From Bimastos eiseni (taxonomy: Eukaryota; Annelida; Clitellata; Crassiclitellata; Lumbricidae), in NCBI GenBank assembly GCA_959347315.1, contig OY365822.1, forward strand, positions 13,964,519 through 14,028,518: 64,000 nucleotides of DNA. Direction: 5' to 3'. Position numbers and translations under genes: made by a program. Numbering within the stretch: position 1 is the first letter of the stretch; each line of letters opens with the position of its first letter. The notes under the pieces were generated by a model. It was not told where the DNA came from and searched no databases. It worked only from the letters and a program-made list of their open reading frames with translations. Of the stretch, positions 1 through 12,600 are shown piece after piece.

Positions 1-14
1 GTAAATGGCGCAAG

Positions 15-113
15 CGTAATTAAACGATGAGCACCTTCTTCTCATTACTGTTGACTAATTCGCCCTGTGGCTCCATCCAATTTTACCATTTTTGTTATCG
101 AGTTCAAGTTGGA
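15..113 (-). pseudogene. Decayed dsRBD fragment, copy of the fourth dsRBD of the neighbouring gene
   Basis: On the minus strand this stretch reads like the start of the fourth dsRBD of the gene at 3615-15936. The segment around 20-75 matches 4739-4800 almost base for base. Both encode a Q-G-E-x-V-N core followed by K-K-V-L-x-V. Here the frame stops (TAA) directly after the K-K-V-L-I-V block, and the upstream L-N-S part is eroded. It looks like a partial duplication or the broken edge of a paralogue continuing left of the window. The DNA similarity is seen directly; the mechanism is inferred. Confidence 0.5.
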
Positions 114-115
114 AT

Positions 116-460
116 ATCTCTGTTTTGCACATTTGTATAACGCCTTTAAACCTTGCAAAGGCGCGAGAAAATCTACACTCGAGTACAGAACAATGCCCCC
201 AATTTTATCAATGGTTTTACTCGTAAGGATCGTCAAAATTTATTCGAAACAGCTAAATTTGTCATTTGTGCAACCTCTGGCCTTCAACTGTGGAAGCGGT
301 GTCTGTGGGAAGGGCAGGCCTTAGGACATCGAACGCTCTGAGGGGTGGTCGTCTATAAAAAACGTCCGCAATGAGGGTGAGGTGTCATCAAAATGCGGTT
401 CGTCGTTACTCGTTAGCATTGCTCCACTGCAGACAGTTGAATCGTTTTCCACATCATCTT
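116..460. other. Unassigned sequence next to a miniature element
   Basis: No gene is recognised. On the minus strand a short acidic, Ser-rich frame ends with TAA at 321-323. It runs back to 460, and would continue into 756-795 if the element at 461-747 and one target duplication are removed. It could be the 3' end of an unknown coding exon, but no domain supports it. Confidence 0.3.
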
Positions 461-747
461 CAGGCCCGCCGACAGAAATTTCGGGCCCCTAGGCAGGGCT
501 GTCACGGGCCCCCCGGGGCCTGAGCCTCTAAGCTATCTTTAGGCTTTATGAGAATTTTTTTTAAATTGACAGATCGTATACTTTATACTTATACTTCAGT
601 TAAGTTATATTTTAAAAAGGCATAAATAATACACTTTTTATAGCTGATCATAATATTTTCAAAAGTTGATTGCGGGCCCGGGCTGGGCCCCTAAAACTTG
701 CCGGGCCCCTGGGCAGTTGCCCCCCTGCCCCCCTCTCGGCGGGCCTG
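461..747. mobile_element. hAT-like miniature element with CAGGCCCGCCG termini
   Basis: The ends are inverted repeats: CAGGCCCGCCGA at the left and TCGGCGGGCCTG at the right. They are flanked by an 8-bp target duplication, ATCATCTT at 453-460 and ATCATCTG at 748-755, with 7 of 8 bases matching. The ends are strongly GC-rich around an AT-rich centre and there is no coding capacity. The terminal CAGG and 8-bp duplication are typical of non-autonomous hAT elements. Confidence 0.8.
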
Positions 748-755
748 ATCATCTG

Positions 756-1551
756 ATTGAGGCGGTGGAATATGAATTTTCAACAAAAGCCGTTTCTGAT
801 TATTTTACTAGGACACTCGTCAATTCTTCCTAATGGTACGCTCTTCTCCCACACCGACTGGTTCAATAACTCTCTCGATGTGTTTGCGAAATAACCCGAC
901 TGTTCAACATCCAAAGCTTTTAACCGATCTTTTCCTTTAGGCTGAGTAATAAATGAGGCTCGCATAAATACCACCACACTTTGAGCAATAAACCAGTTAA
1001 AACCACCGCTCATACAGATCATTGCCAAGTTGTCCACTCCCTCATTGTGAAATGAATAAAATAAAGGCTTCCAGATCGATTACGAGAGGTTTTGCACAGA
1101 ATAGGTAAACACGTAAAGAAGGACCTCAAAATGTTTGTCCAAAGGGCCCATTTTCAGAATAAGACATTCTAATCATGAACAATTTTTGTGTTGGATTGTC
1201 TGCATGGGGATAATATGGCAAACAGCTATCAACAACAAACAGAAACAGAGTTTTAAACAGACAATTTACAGATGTTCAACAACTTTATGACTCATCTGGG
1301 GCCAACTGAGATTTGGGGATCTAGTGCCCAGGTACACGCATGGTTATAATTAAGGTATGTACAGCAAAGTGCAGATAGGATGTTGGTTCAATATTAAGGA
1401 ATATACTTTATATTGCTTGCCTTTACTGAAAATGAAGTTACAAAACTGAGCGTAGCGCAGCAGTGGAAGTTTTAAGAGCAGCCAACAACAGCTGCAGGAA
1501 GTTCCATAGATTACGGCAGCTTCTATTTTAGAGAAATTAATTCCTTAGCAG
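756..1551. other. No recognisable feature
   Basis: Nothing convincing is seen here. A minus-strand frame at 780-1037 (85 codons) has no recognised domain or repeat character, and no splice context could be established for it. Confidence 0.3.
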
Positions 1552-1732
1552 CAGGGCCGTACCGAGGGAGGGGCCACCGGGGCCGTGGCACAGGGCGCAA
1601 ATATGCAAAGGGCGCAAATTTCAGGATGGAATAGGCCTAACTTATTATTCCATAAAATGCACTATTTTGAAAATGTGGGGGCACCAGATTGATGCTAGGC
1701 ACAGGGCGCAATTATAGCTCGGTACGGCCCTG
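1552..1732. mobile_element. 181-bp hAT-like miniature element with CAGGGCCGTACCGAG termini
   Basis: The terminal inverted repeats CAGGGCCGTACCGAG and CTCGGTACGGCCCTG are perfect over 15 bp. They are flanked by a perfect 8-bp target duplication, CTTAGCAG, at 1544-1551 and 1733-1740. The interior contains CACAGGGCGCAA boxes at both sides. A longer relative lies at 32088-32420. The perfect duplication and termini suggest a fairly young insertion. Confidence 0.9.
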
Positions 1733-1970
1733 CTTAGCAGTTAAAATAAACAAGATAATGAATCGAATATGCAGACACAGTTCACCATCCAGTATCAACT
1801 AGAGTGAAGGTTGTGCTGATCTAACGGAGTCAAGCACAGACGTTCTACAATTCCATACAACCATAATGGAAAGCTATGAAGGTAGGTTATGAAGCACTAT
1901 TGCAGACGCAGTAAGAGTCGTATGTGGATGTCATCGACTAGCACATATCTGCAACTTGCAGTGTTTAATT

Positions 1971-2732
1971 TAGGGATGCGATCTCGAGACCGCGGTCTTG
2001 GTCTCGAGACGGTCTCGAGACCGGAAAACTGCGGTCTTGGTCTTGAATGCACCAGTCTTGGTCTTGGACCATCGGTCTTGGTTTTGGTCTTAAAGGAACG
2101 GTCTTGGCATTGGTCTCGCATCTTAGATTAGTGTTCTTGGTCACTTGACGTATCAGAGCAATTTTTTTTATATTTGTCGGTTATTTTTTATTATTAGAGA
2201 CACCGGATGTTTAGGCCCTATGCGATTGTTATCGATTTATGGCGTGCTAACCATCTCTATATACATGTTACTATGGGCAAAAAATGGATTTGCAACAGAA
2301 CCAGAATTTCAATATTTGCTAATAATTATGTGGTCGGCCACGTGTAGACACTGTTAACCTGCAATTCCGAGTACAAGTACACCATTCAAACGGAACATAG
2401 ATCTACTTGTTCAGATGTCTTAAAGTATTTACCTATCGTATCAGTAATTTATACTTATAGTGTGATATTCTCGGGCCGAAACCAAGAGCTGAACCTTCGA
2501 AAGTTCAGACTGGCCGGTAAAACTGTTTTCTGGACCATTATTAAGATTAGTATTCTTCAGCAATAAAATTAACGTTTTAAGCGTGTCAATCCGTTTTAGC
2601 GTTTTTATAAATTGAATTGTTCATAAAAAAAGAGTATCGGTCTTGGTCTCGGACCATCGGTCTCGGACATCCGGTCTCAGTCTTGGACCTCTCGGTCTTG
2701 GTCTTGAGGTTTTGGTCTGGTGCCCAACACTG
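1971..2732. mobile_element. 762-bp hAT-like element with stuttering GGTCTTGG/GGTCTCG subterminal arrays
   Basis: The left end starts TAGGGATGCGATCTCGAGACC and the right end, read inward, starts CAGTGTTGGGCACC. The flanks are GTTTAATT (1963-1970) and GTTAAATT (2733-2740), an 8-bp duplication with one mismatch. Both ends carry many degenerate copies of GGTCTTGG or GGTCTCGG, while the middle (about 2130-2630) is AT-rich. Short open frames within it are by-products of the repeated words. No transposase is visible. Confidence 0.75.
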
Positions 2733-2867
2733 GTTAAATTCAATGCCCTGAAGATGCCCTGTGTGCCAAAATAAAACACCGGGTTATAAAGAAAGCGGAT
2801 ACTAGTGTTTGAAATTTACTATTATAGAGGGATATTGCAATTGAACTGAACACAAAAGTAACAAATG

Positions 2868-3148
2868 TTGAAGTAAGAAGAAGACTAAACATCATAAAGA
2901 ATATGATGCAAGCCATAATCAAACGACAATTTGGACTATTTGAACACATTTGTTGAATGGAAAATGAGAGAAAAATAAAGAGAGTAATGACAGGAATTAT
3001 GGAGGGAACGAGAAGAAGAGGAAGACCTTGCAGAGAATACCTAGATGACATTGAAGACTGGTGTGGAACCGATATACATAACTTATTACAGCTAACCCAA
3101 GACAGAGGAGCCAGGAGAACAATGGTCAAATGTGCAGTGGACACCTAA
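2868..3148 (+). mobile_element. LINE relic: C-terminal end of a non-LTR reverse transcriptase protein
   Basis: The plus-strand frame reads R-R-R-L-N-I-I-K-N-M-M-Q, then I-I-K-R-Q-F-G-L-F-E-H-I-C, one stop, then a basic R-R-R-G-R-P-C-R-E block, L-D-D-I-E-D-W, and a final V-K-C-A-V-D-T before TAA. This order is characteristic of the extreme C-terminus of many invertebrate non-LTR retroelements. The internal stop and 5' truncation show it is dead. The sequence from about 3150 to 3610 holds nothing recognisable. Confidence 0.7.
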
Positions 3149-3614
3149 GGGCTTTCAGCCCAAGGATCCTGGTGATGATACCAAAACATCAACCCACACA
3201 GCTGTTGTAAAGTGTCCTTGTAGCGGCATGGCTACGTTATGGTGCTCTAGAAATCATCCGTTTAATGATAGTAATAACTGTGCCCACGGATTTATAGTGA
3301 AGCTGTTTTGTAAAATTTGATTGTAGCACTATAGATGATCTGAATTGAATAGCATCTAGAGACCACTGCAGGAAGTTGGAGAAGGGCAGACTATTAGAGC
3401 CTCCTCGATCAACACCCAAATGGCTCAAAATTATTAGTTAAAATCCACACAGAGCATTTTCGAGTATTTTTCAAATGAAAGATTATAGAACACAACGAAA
3501 ACATTGGGCAATTCAATTTATGAGATAACAATGACCATGAACTGGCATCACACCCCCATGTCATTGGGATACATCACTCCATCATTGGGGTTATTATAGA
3601 GTTTTAAGGCAACA

Positions 3615-6600
3615 CTAGTCACCATAAGAACTGAAATGCTGTCCCTGGGAAAGTTCCATTAGATCAGCATTTGCATTGTCATAGTTGTACCCTTCAAAGA
3701 AGTCTGTACCGAAGGTTGCAGGAAGGGCAGACTGTAGCTTCCCTCGTCCAATAGAGTGCCTAAGTTGCGAACTTGCTCGTGTACCTCTGATGATCTGTGT
3801 TGTTACCCCATAGCAAGCCCTGCCTTCGTTTGAGATCTGGGTGTATGACATAGTATGATGCATAACAGATGGAGCTGCATGACTGACAGCACGGCCTCCA
3901 CGCCTTACTCCTCGGCCGGTCCAAGCATGTCCACGGGTGGGATGAGAAACAGAGTAAGACGATGGGTCGGTGAAGCTGTCATATAACCCTGAAGTACTGG
4001 TGGCATATGGGTCTGTCAGTGGATCGTCTGAAAAGGAATTGTATGTAGCATCATAGGTCGATGTATTGTCGAATTTATTGTCATCTGCGATGTCATAGTT
4101 CGAGCCATGCGCCATTTTTAGCAGGTTCGCGTTGATGCTGCTCTTCCCGCCAGGACTAACCTTCGGACTGCGTCCAATGAAATTCACCCGGCTACAGGTG
4201 TCACGAAGGTTTGATGGTCCACCAAGCCCCAGACCGGTAGAGAATGCAGATCCATAATAGCTCCCACCAACGGCAAGGATGCCAACCGAGCCACATCCCT
4301 CCGTTCCTTGAGTTGTGGACATACTCGCTCGTCTTTGACCCGGTGTCACAGTCCCCCCACTTTGTCCCTGTGCCCCAATTCCTCTCGTTAAGCCTTTTCT
4401 AAAGCGTGCTCTTCTCCTTATTGTGCGTCCTCCACCCTGACCTCTAAGCGTCTGGTCCCTTGCTTGAGCCCTCCTGTGCAACAATGACTGACCACTCAAC
4501 CCGTTGGGCACTTGTTTTGAAAAGTCATATGCAGTCGCATCTGAAGCATCCGTTAGTCCAACTCTGGCATGCTTCTGTGCATTCTTAGACCTCGATATAT
4601 TCATCAACTTTTTTGATTCCTCATCTCCGTCTGTCCAAAGCCCGAGCGAGCGCAGCGCATTCTCCGCCGCATTGGTACGTGCGCTTTTACGCCCCGAGCC
4701 CGTCCCGGAGAACACCTTCTCCCCGACCTTGACCGCAACCATGAGCACCTTCTTCCAATCATTATTGACTACCTCGCCCTGCGACTCGTATTTCGATCCT
4801 GGAAAAAGACTGTTGAGTCGGACAGTGGGGTTCATTGGCATCAAAGGGGAATTCGATGTTTTCAAGTTGGAATTCGATGTTTTCAAGGTGGAATTCGATG
4901 GCATCAAGGTGGAATTCGACGGGATCAAAGTGGAAATCGATGGCATCAAGGTGGAATTCGATGGCATCAAGGTGGAATTCGATGGCATCAAGGTGGAATT
5001 CGACGAGATCAAAGTGGAAATCGATGGCATTAAAGGTTGTTTCTCAGTAACACATTTCCGTTTCATGCTTCTGCTCAACTTTTTCTTAAAAACCTGCTGG
5101 ATGGGCAGACTGACACGCCTGGCACTGCTTTCAGCGAGCAACCGAGCAAACATTCCGCCTGCCTTAAGCGCGGCAACAGCCGCCAGTGCTGCTCGATTCT
5201 TGGCACCCACCTTTGTCGAGTTGTGCCCTTCGACGGTCATGCCTCCGACGGTGATGCTGCACCGGTGTTCAAGGCCCCACTGGGACGACACCGGTGGGAA
5301 GAAACGGAACGTCGTTTTTCCTTGGAAAATTTCGTTCAGCAGAGCTACCGGGTTCTGTCCATCAACGAGTTCCAACTTGGTATCGCAGTCTGCCAGTGCA
5401 GAAGCCTGCATCGTCTCCTTGACCTTTACGATCTCACTTGTATCACCAATATACAAGGGAACTCCTCCTGAAATCATCAAAATCATTTTTGTGGCTGAAT
5501 TTCTCAAACCATCCAAAAAAATGATGAAAATTGAATTGACAGAAAAGTATTGAATGAGAAGGTCCTGGAGAGAGTGAGGAACATAGAGCTTTGCTACAAT
5601 TTGATTGAAAACAGGAAACACTGCTGGCCTGGACATATATTCTGAAAAGGAGGTCTGCAGCTGTTGACGGTACTGGAGGGAAGAATACCGAGGAAAACAA
5701 CAAGAGGAAGTAACAGATTGAACATGCAGAGTGATCTGGACAAGGGAGAACCGTATGCAACTATGAAAAGGAAAGCAAGCTAGAGAGGGAGTTGGAGAGA
5801 AAGAAAGGGAGACGAGAATCGTCCATGTTACAGAAGACTGAAGAAGAAGACAAAAGATATACAAAAACAATGGAACTAAAACTGATCATACACATTCATA
5901 TGATCATTACCAAATTCAAAACTTATCCCAACTTGCATTTTTAGCAACAGCTGGGCTTCTACTGTGTCTCATATAGTGAATATATATGGAAAAACCCATG
6001 ATTTCCTTAGTGTTCACTTAAGATTGGTGCCTTCTGCAATGCAATACTAGCAACCCCTAATCTAATCTGTAAGACATACAACCCTGGGATTAGATTAGTA
6101 AGTAAATATGCAGCCATCCCACCTTGTCACACACAGGATGATATTCTACTGTTGAAAAGGTTTTGTAGGTGTGCAGCATTCTGAGAATTATATAGTGGAG
6201 AATTGTAGCTAAGGCTGTCAACGGGTACCCGGGTACTAGGGCATAACCGGAAATCGCCTCGGACATTCGCTTTGGCCGAATATTGGACTATTCGGAAGTA
6301 TTCGCCTCAGCAAAAATTACACCTGCAAATAGCTAAAAATAACTTTTTTGATAAAATAATTTTTTTGGATAAAATAATATTTTTCCATCAAATAAATTTA
6401 GAACTAATGGACTTTCTTATAAGTTATTGATTAATTAAACAAGAACTTAACATTCCATTGAATTTTCATTAAAATAATTATGCTAATTTATATATTTTAA
6501 TTTATTTTGATTGCATTCTCCAGGTGGCAACCAAATCAGTAATTTTCCAACTTGAATTGGCTCCACCCACTTTCCGGTAAGCATTAGGAAGTAAAGAAGT

Positions 6601-9600
6601 CATTGATAACTTCATATTTCAAATTTTATAACAAGGTTTTACATTTTTTTCACAACTAAAGTTACTAAATAATAAATATATTGTTATAGCCTAGAGTATG
6701 ATGATACTCTATATGAAGGATATTTCTATAGACTCTGCATTGACAATAGATAGTTCTCCATAGCAGTGCACATGGCAGGTTAACTACACTTTGCCCATGG
6801 ATGGTACTCGCTGGAGTCGCTGGCCAGACTTGCTGCTACTATTCGGTTCGTACCTGGATCCGGCAAATAGTTCATCCAAATACTCGGATTCGGTACTCGG
6901 TGGAAATTGTCTATTCGGTTATGCCCAACCGGGTACCCGACCGAAGCTGACTACCTGGGTAATGAAATCGGTTTTTGAGTACCCGAAATTCTGTATAAAT
7001 GCTCGATTTTAACTGAACATACGCCAGAAGTATTCCATTGGTCATAATGGCTGAGTGCCCGGGCAATGAAAATCGGTTCTCGGGTAACGACATTCCGTAA
7101 AAATGCGTGGTTTTCTACATTTCCTAACAAAACATCTGCGCGGGTCAACGGGTGCCTGGGTCATCATTTCAACACTTTTTGTCAGCCTTAGTTGTAACCT
7201 AGCTGCAATTATTAGGAAACACTGTTGGCACACAAGAAACTCAAGGTTATAACGAGTCAAGTTTTAACACAGATACTGGTTGAGAATTTTGAAGTTAAGC
7301 AAAATGTATTTACCATATAAAAGGATATTTTGGGCGATCTGTGCATAAAGGCAATCTCGGTATCGCAACCCAAAGGAATTTCATGCATTTATCAGAGTAT
7401 TTAAATATATTATTAATATTGTTATTATTATTACAATAATCTTATATAGCAAGTTTGCCTACTAAGAAGCACTCCCAGCTCAACCCCGGCTGAACAATAC
7501 AGTCCTAAAGTACCTCTTACAAACCCTGATACACCTTGATTAGCAACAGACTGAAACTTTGAGCACCTCTGATATCGAGTGGCGCAGAAGTGTTCCGTTA
7601 TAATTACAGTTACATAAAAATTATAAGTGTGATCTTACTCTTGTCCTTTCCAAACTTCAATCCAAACAGTTTCACGAGCGTCTCCTCAGCTGCATACGCT
7701 TTGGCGAAATTCTTCGTGTGTGCTCTTCCCATGAACGTTTTGCCGTCAACTATGTTGGTGACAACGTAATCTACAATTTCCGGGTCACTCAACGAAGGCT
7801 CTCTACTCACGGTTCGCTTGACCCCCAGTCGAACCCAATTGAGGATTGCCGTCGACGACCTAGGCAGCCTTAAGTCTGTGGCCGCCGGCGTCTTTGCATC
7901 ACCAATACCACGCACAGCACTGTCATCAGTGGTGGTAGTGCCAGACTCGACAGCACCATTGCCACCAGAACCATCGGATTTCGCATAGGTGCCATTTCCC
8001 GATGGGTCATCACCAGAGCTGTTGGTGGCTTTGGCGGAAAAAGAGTTTACGTTTCTTGAAAAGCAGTTGAAAGAAACGCTGTTGCAGATATCGTCGAGAG
8101 ACGTAAAGTCTTCTTCGTCCTTCTTTGGCTTTCCTGTCACCGTAGCATCGAAGATCGAATGCCCTGTCGCCTCAGCCACTCTCTGTGTCAGGACCTCTTC
8201 GATGTGAGACCCGACGTGTGCAAAGACAGCGCTGGCAACACTAGACTTGGCCAGGCTCTCGTTCGATGCAGAGGCATCGTACTTCTACAGCGAATAACAC
8301 CAGTCAAAGATATCACCAAGCGTCATTGACGAAATTAATAATAATTAACAACTTGTATTGCACTGACGTTTAATGCACAAGGTATCAACAGTTGGCGCAC
8401 CAAAACCAAGCTGTAATTAGGATCCATATATCTATCAGAAATAGCCAGAAAGTCTATAGACAACATGGTCCACAAGTTGGATCCGAAAACCAATTCCAAA
8501 TTGGAATTATTGCTGCTATAACATGTCATCTTAACAACACCTGGGACTTGCTCCAGATACCTACATGGTAACCAGTTCATTAAAGCACTTACCTAATTAT
8601 GCTTAAAATAAGAATTCTAGCTTCTTTCTATGGATAATTTGTAGGGACCTTGAGTCATTAACACAATTTCTTAGCATTATCTTTGTCATTAGATAATAAC
8701 ACACAATAAATGTGTGACAATAATAATAAATAACATGACTTCTTAACATGTACTCTTTTAACATTTGTGAATTGATGTAGCACCACTTTTAACGAGAAAC
8801 TGCTTCAGAGTGATCCCAATCCAACAGCATCACTTCTACTTGAAATTAATTGTATTAATTAATTAATCGTTCATCGTATAGACACAAAATGCACGAGAAC
8901 TATTTTCATCATTGATGAATTTCTTATTTCTTCCTGACAGCTCTTGTCATCCATGCATCTTACTTTAAAGCATGATCGGGAGTATGATGGGCAGGACATC
9001 CAACTGTCCCCATCAATCACCTTAATGTACCCAGTATCTTCTATAGAGGCACCATTCAATCAACATTCGATTGCAGTAGAGTCTCAAATGACCCAAAGCA
9101 ATTAGGCACACAAAAACAAATTAAAAGATGACTATAGATGACCAGTATCACATCACCATCAACACCACCACCTTGACCACCACAACCTCAACCAAAACAA
9201 CCATGACAACCACAAGCATAACCACCACAACGTCCAACACTACAATCATGACCACCAAAACCTCGAACAGTACCACCACTGGACAAACTTCAATACTGGC
9301 ACTACCTTTCCATCAATTTCTACTGTTGCTGTAAAAACTGGAGCATTGTCTTGTCCTGGCTGGCTCTCAATGACCAACTCCAGACCCGGTCTGTACTCAT
9401 GCAACAGCGCCAGATGGACATCTCCCAGTGCTCCAGAACCAGACCCGAAGAGCTTCAGCTTCTTGGCACTGGCATACGCGGAGCGTTTCGACTTCTTGGC
9501 ATAGGCAGATGCGGAGAGTTTCGGCTTCTTGGCATCGGAGGGAAAGATACTGTCGGTCACTATTCGCTTAATGGGTCCAGCAGAAGGTTTAAAATCTGAA

Positions 9601-12600
9601 TAAACAAGTTCACAGAGTCAGTGCAACTTCCTGGCAATGATTTATTTTCTAAACATAACTAAGGCTGTCAACGGCTAACCAGGTACCCGCCCGAGGCTGA
9701 CTACCCGGGTAATGAAATCGGTTTTCGGGTACCCGAAATTCCGTAAAAATGCGCGATTTCACCTGAACATATACCAGAAATATTCCGTTGGTCATATTAG
9801 CTGACTGCCCGGGCAATTAAATCGATTCTCGGGTAGCGACATTCCGTAAAAATGCGCAATTCCATACATTTCCTAACAAAATATCTGTGCAGTGGGGTAT
9901 TCGGGTACCCGACCGCACGGGTCGACGGGTATCCGGGTCGTGATTTCAACATTTTTTGACAGCCTTAAACATGTTTATGATGCCATATGATAGCTGCCCA
10001 AATGCATACATACTTGTTTGAGACATCATAGTCTCTATGATGGCAACATAGTCTGTAATTACGTCCTTGTTTTTCTAATGAACTATGACAACGGCCGAGT
10101 AGTTACCATGTAGGGACCTTGAGCAAGTCTTTTGTGTACAATTGCTCTGCATTACAACTGCAATTGCGCCGTCGAGGCGCGTACGCGCTTGTGAACTAAA
10201 TTGTAAGAAGGGTGATATCAAATTAGTTGTATTGTATTGCAACAGCTTCACACCAACCATCGATTGATGCCTTGCCCATTATGATAACTGCACTTCGGAA
10301 GTGAGCAGATGCTATACAATGATTGTTCTGGCCTCCTATATTGACCCAAGACAACCAGCATCGTTTTGAAGTAGTGGGAAATAAATGGCTCAGCCTGCGA
10401 TGTGCTGGCCCTGTGTGTGAAGAGCAGGAATAGACGACTGCCCTTTCAATAGGGCATAACTGGAAATCGCCTCGGACATTTGCCTTGGCTGAATATCTTG
10501 TTTTCGGGACTATTCGAAATTATTCGCCTCTGCAAATATTAGACACACAAATAGTTAAAAATAAATTTTTTTAATGAAATAATATTTCCCTAAACATTCT
10601 GAAATCTAACAATCTAAAAAAAATTTAAAATTTAAAGCTGTACTAGTAGTCATTGCAGGCACAAACATTTATTTTGCTAATATTTTATTACGTGAAATGG
10701 CAAAAGTCGAGAATTTTAAGCTTTGCCGGTGGATGGCACTCGCCGGGCCAGAGTTGCCACTACTATTCGGTTGGTACCCGGATGCGGCAAATAGTGCATC
10801 CAAATACTAGGATTCGGTACCTGGTGGAAATTGTCTACTCGGTTATGCCCTACCTTTCAACATCAAACACCATGAATAGTGAAAAAAGGTTATAAAAAAA
10901 AACGTGGAAAAAAGGTCACTCAGAATGAATTTAAATCTTGGATGCTAAAAAGTCATGAAATAATAAATCAAATTGACTTCTGGGTTCATAACTGGGTTAC
11001 TCGTGCAACAAGTGGGTATGTATTTGGCAGCTATCATAGGGCATCATAAACAAGTTTCAGTGTGATTTTTAGAAGATAAATCACAGCCATTATAACAAGG
11101 CCATCTTATAATAAGTTAATTTTCTGTCAGTGAGTGTGTTTTGGGATAAAAGTTCTTGATTGCATCATATCAGAATTCATTTTATAAATATTGGAGCATG
11201 TTACAAGGAGTCCCCACTCTACCTTTTCCAAAGTGAAGCTTGCATGACCTTGGCCATTTGTAATTTGTGAATAACTAAAGAATCTGACCAAGTAACTATG
11301 ATAATGGAAGACTACAAGAGAGAACCTTATTAACATTGGTAACAGCGTGGCATAGTGGCTGATTGGTTAGAGTGGTCGGCCTGTAACACTCATTGTGCGT
11401 TTAACGTACGAGTTTGACCCTCGTCCGAGGTGTCACTGTGTAGGGACCTAGAGCAGGTCCTTCGCAAATAATTGCTCTGCATTACAACTGCAGTTGCGTC
11501 TTTGAGAGTGTGTGCACTTCTGAACCAAACTGTAAGAAGGGCGATATCAAATTACAGCTGTATTGCATTGTAACAGCACATTTGGAAAAAATATTTCAGA
11601 CATTGCGATGATTTAGTTCACTTTCATAAGAAGGCAGGCAGGTAGGCAAAGAGACAGAGCTGTAAAGAAAATCCATTAAGGATTTAATGTTTTTACAGTC
11701 ATGTGGCAAATTGTGTTATTGTTGGTCAAAAGGAGTTTCTCATTGCAACTCTTGTGTGTCTGAAAATCCGAGTTGAGCTGTGCAGGTGTCAAATGCCTAT
11801 CAACGAATTACCTGAACTACTTGGAATAAGCTGGTCAGGTGTGAGGCCAAGCGTACTCATTTTGGTCTGATGGGTCCTCCCAGTGTAGTGCTTGCAAGCC
11901 TGAAACTCAGAGTTGAGCTTGAGGTTGCAGACGGTACAAAAACTTGAATTTCCTATACCTATAATCAGACAGCTGCATTCATTCACTACATGTTAAAAAA
12001 AGATTAAATCAATTGATTAAATATCACTTCTGCATGCACCTTCCTGACATGCCTGAACCATTATCCTTGCCTCATAGAGATCATAATACTCAGGTCCACT
12101 CCTTGGCCTGTGCCCAACACCCTGTGTCCACCTAGATTCTCGTCTTCCTTAAGTAATCAGGCCTTCTCACCAATATGGATTTCAGACCTACCACTGAACT
12201 GAAACTTATGCTTTCCATGTTACCTTACATCTAGTAAACTATTGACAAGTACCCAGTCTATCCACTTGTTTCTTTGATGTCTCATCAACTATATAAGCTA
12301 TTTGACCACATAATCTTGCTATAATGCCTTTCTTTTTCAAGAGGTACTTCGCATTTGGAGCGCCTCTGATTAGGTTGTACTGTGAGAGGCGCATTATAAG
12401 TCTGTCAATAGAATAGAATCATTGCAACTGACTAGAAGAAAATGTTTGAACTGAATCATGAAGACAGCACAAATAAAACTGCACTTTACAGCTCTGAGGA
12501 AAATACGAGATCCAGGAAATATAAAAGACAAGTGAGTGGTTGGTAGACATACCGACACACGATAGCAGAGAATGGCAAAGAGAAACACAATCGATATAAA

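Larger units (their letters stand above)
10890..12010. repeat. Local duplication, copy 1 (contains zinc-finger exon A)
   Basis: This roughly 1 kb block aligns with 12630-13555 in the same orientation. Shared landmarks are GGTCACTCAGAAT at the left, GATCGCATTATATGAGAATT-like sequence in the middle, AAGGCAGGCAG, and a final block of about 200 bp containing the zinc-finger exon. Copy 1 additionally contains the SINE at 11347-11570, which is absent from copy 2. Confidence 0.85.

Noticed and set aside
4504..5553. Long plus-strand reading frame (349 codons) with repeated F-D-G-I-K-V-E
   Set aside because: It is antisense to the last exon of the dsRBD gene; it stays open because of the 21-bp minisatellite and the codon bias of the other strand.
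5468..5870. N-terminal extension of the minus-strand 751-codon frame
   Set aside because: The acceptor TTTCAG before 5467 gives the correct phase with the previous exon, and the region above it contains a LINE relic. The frame there is fortuitous.
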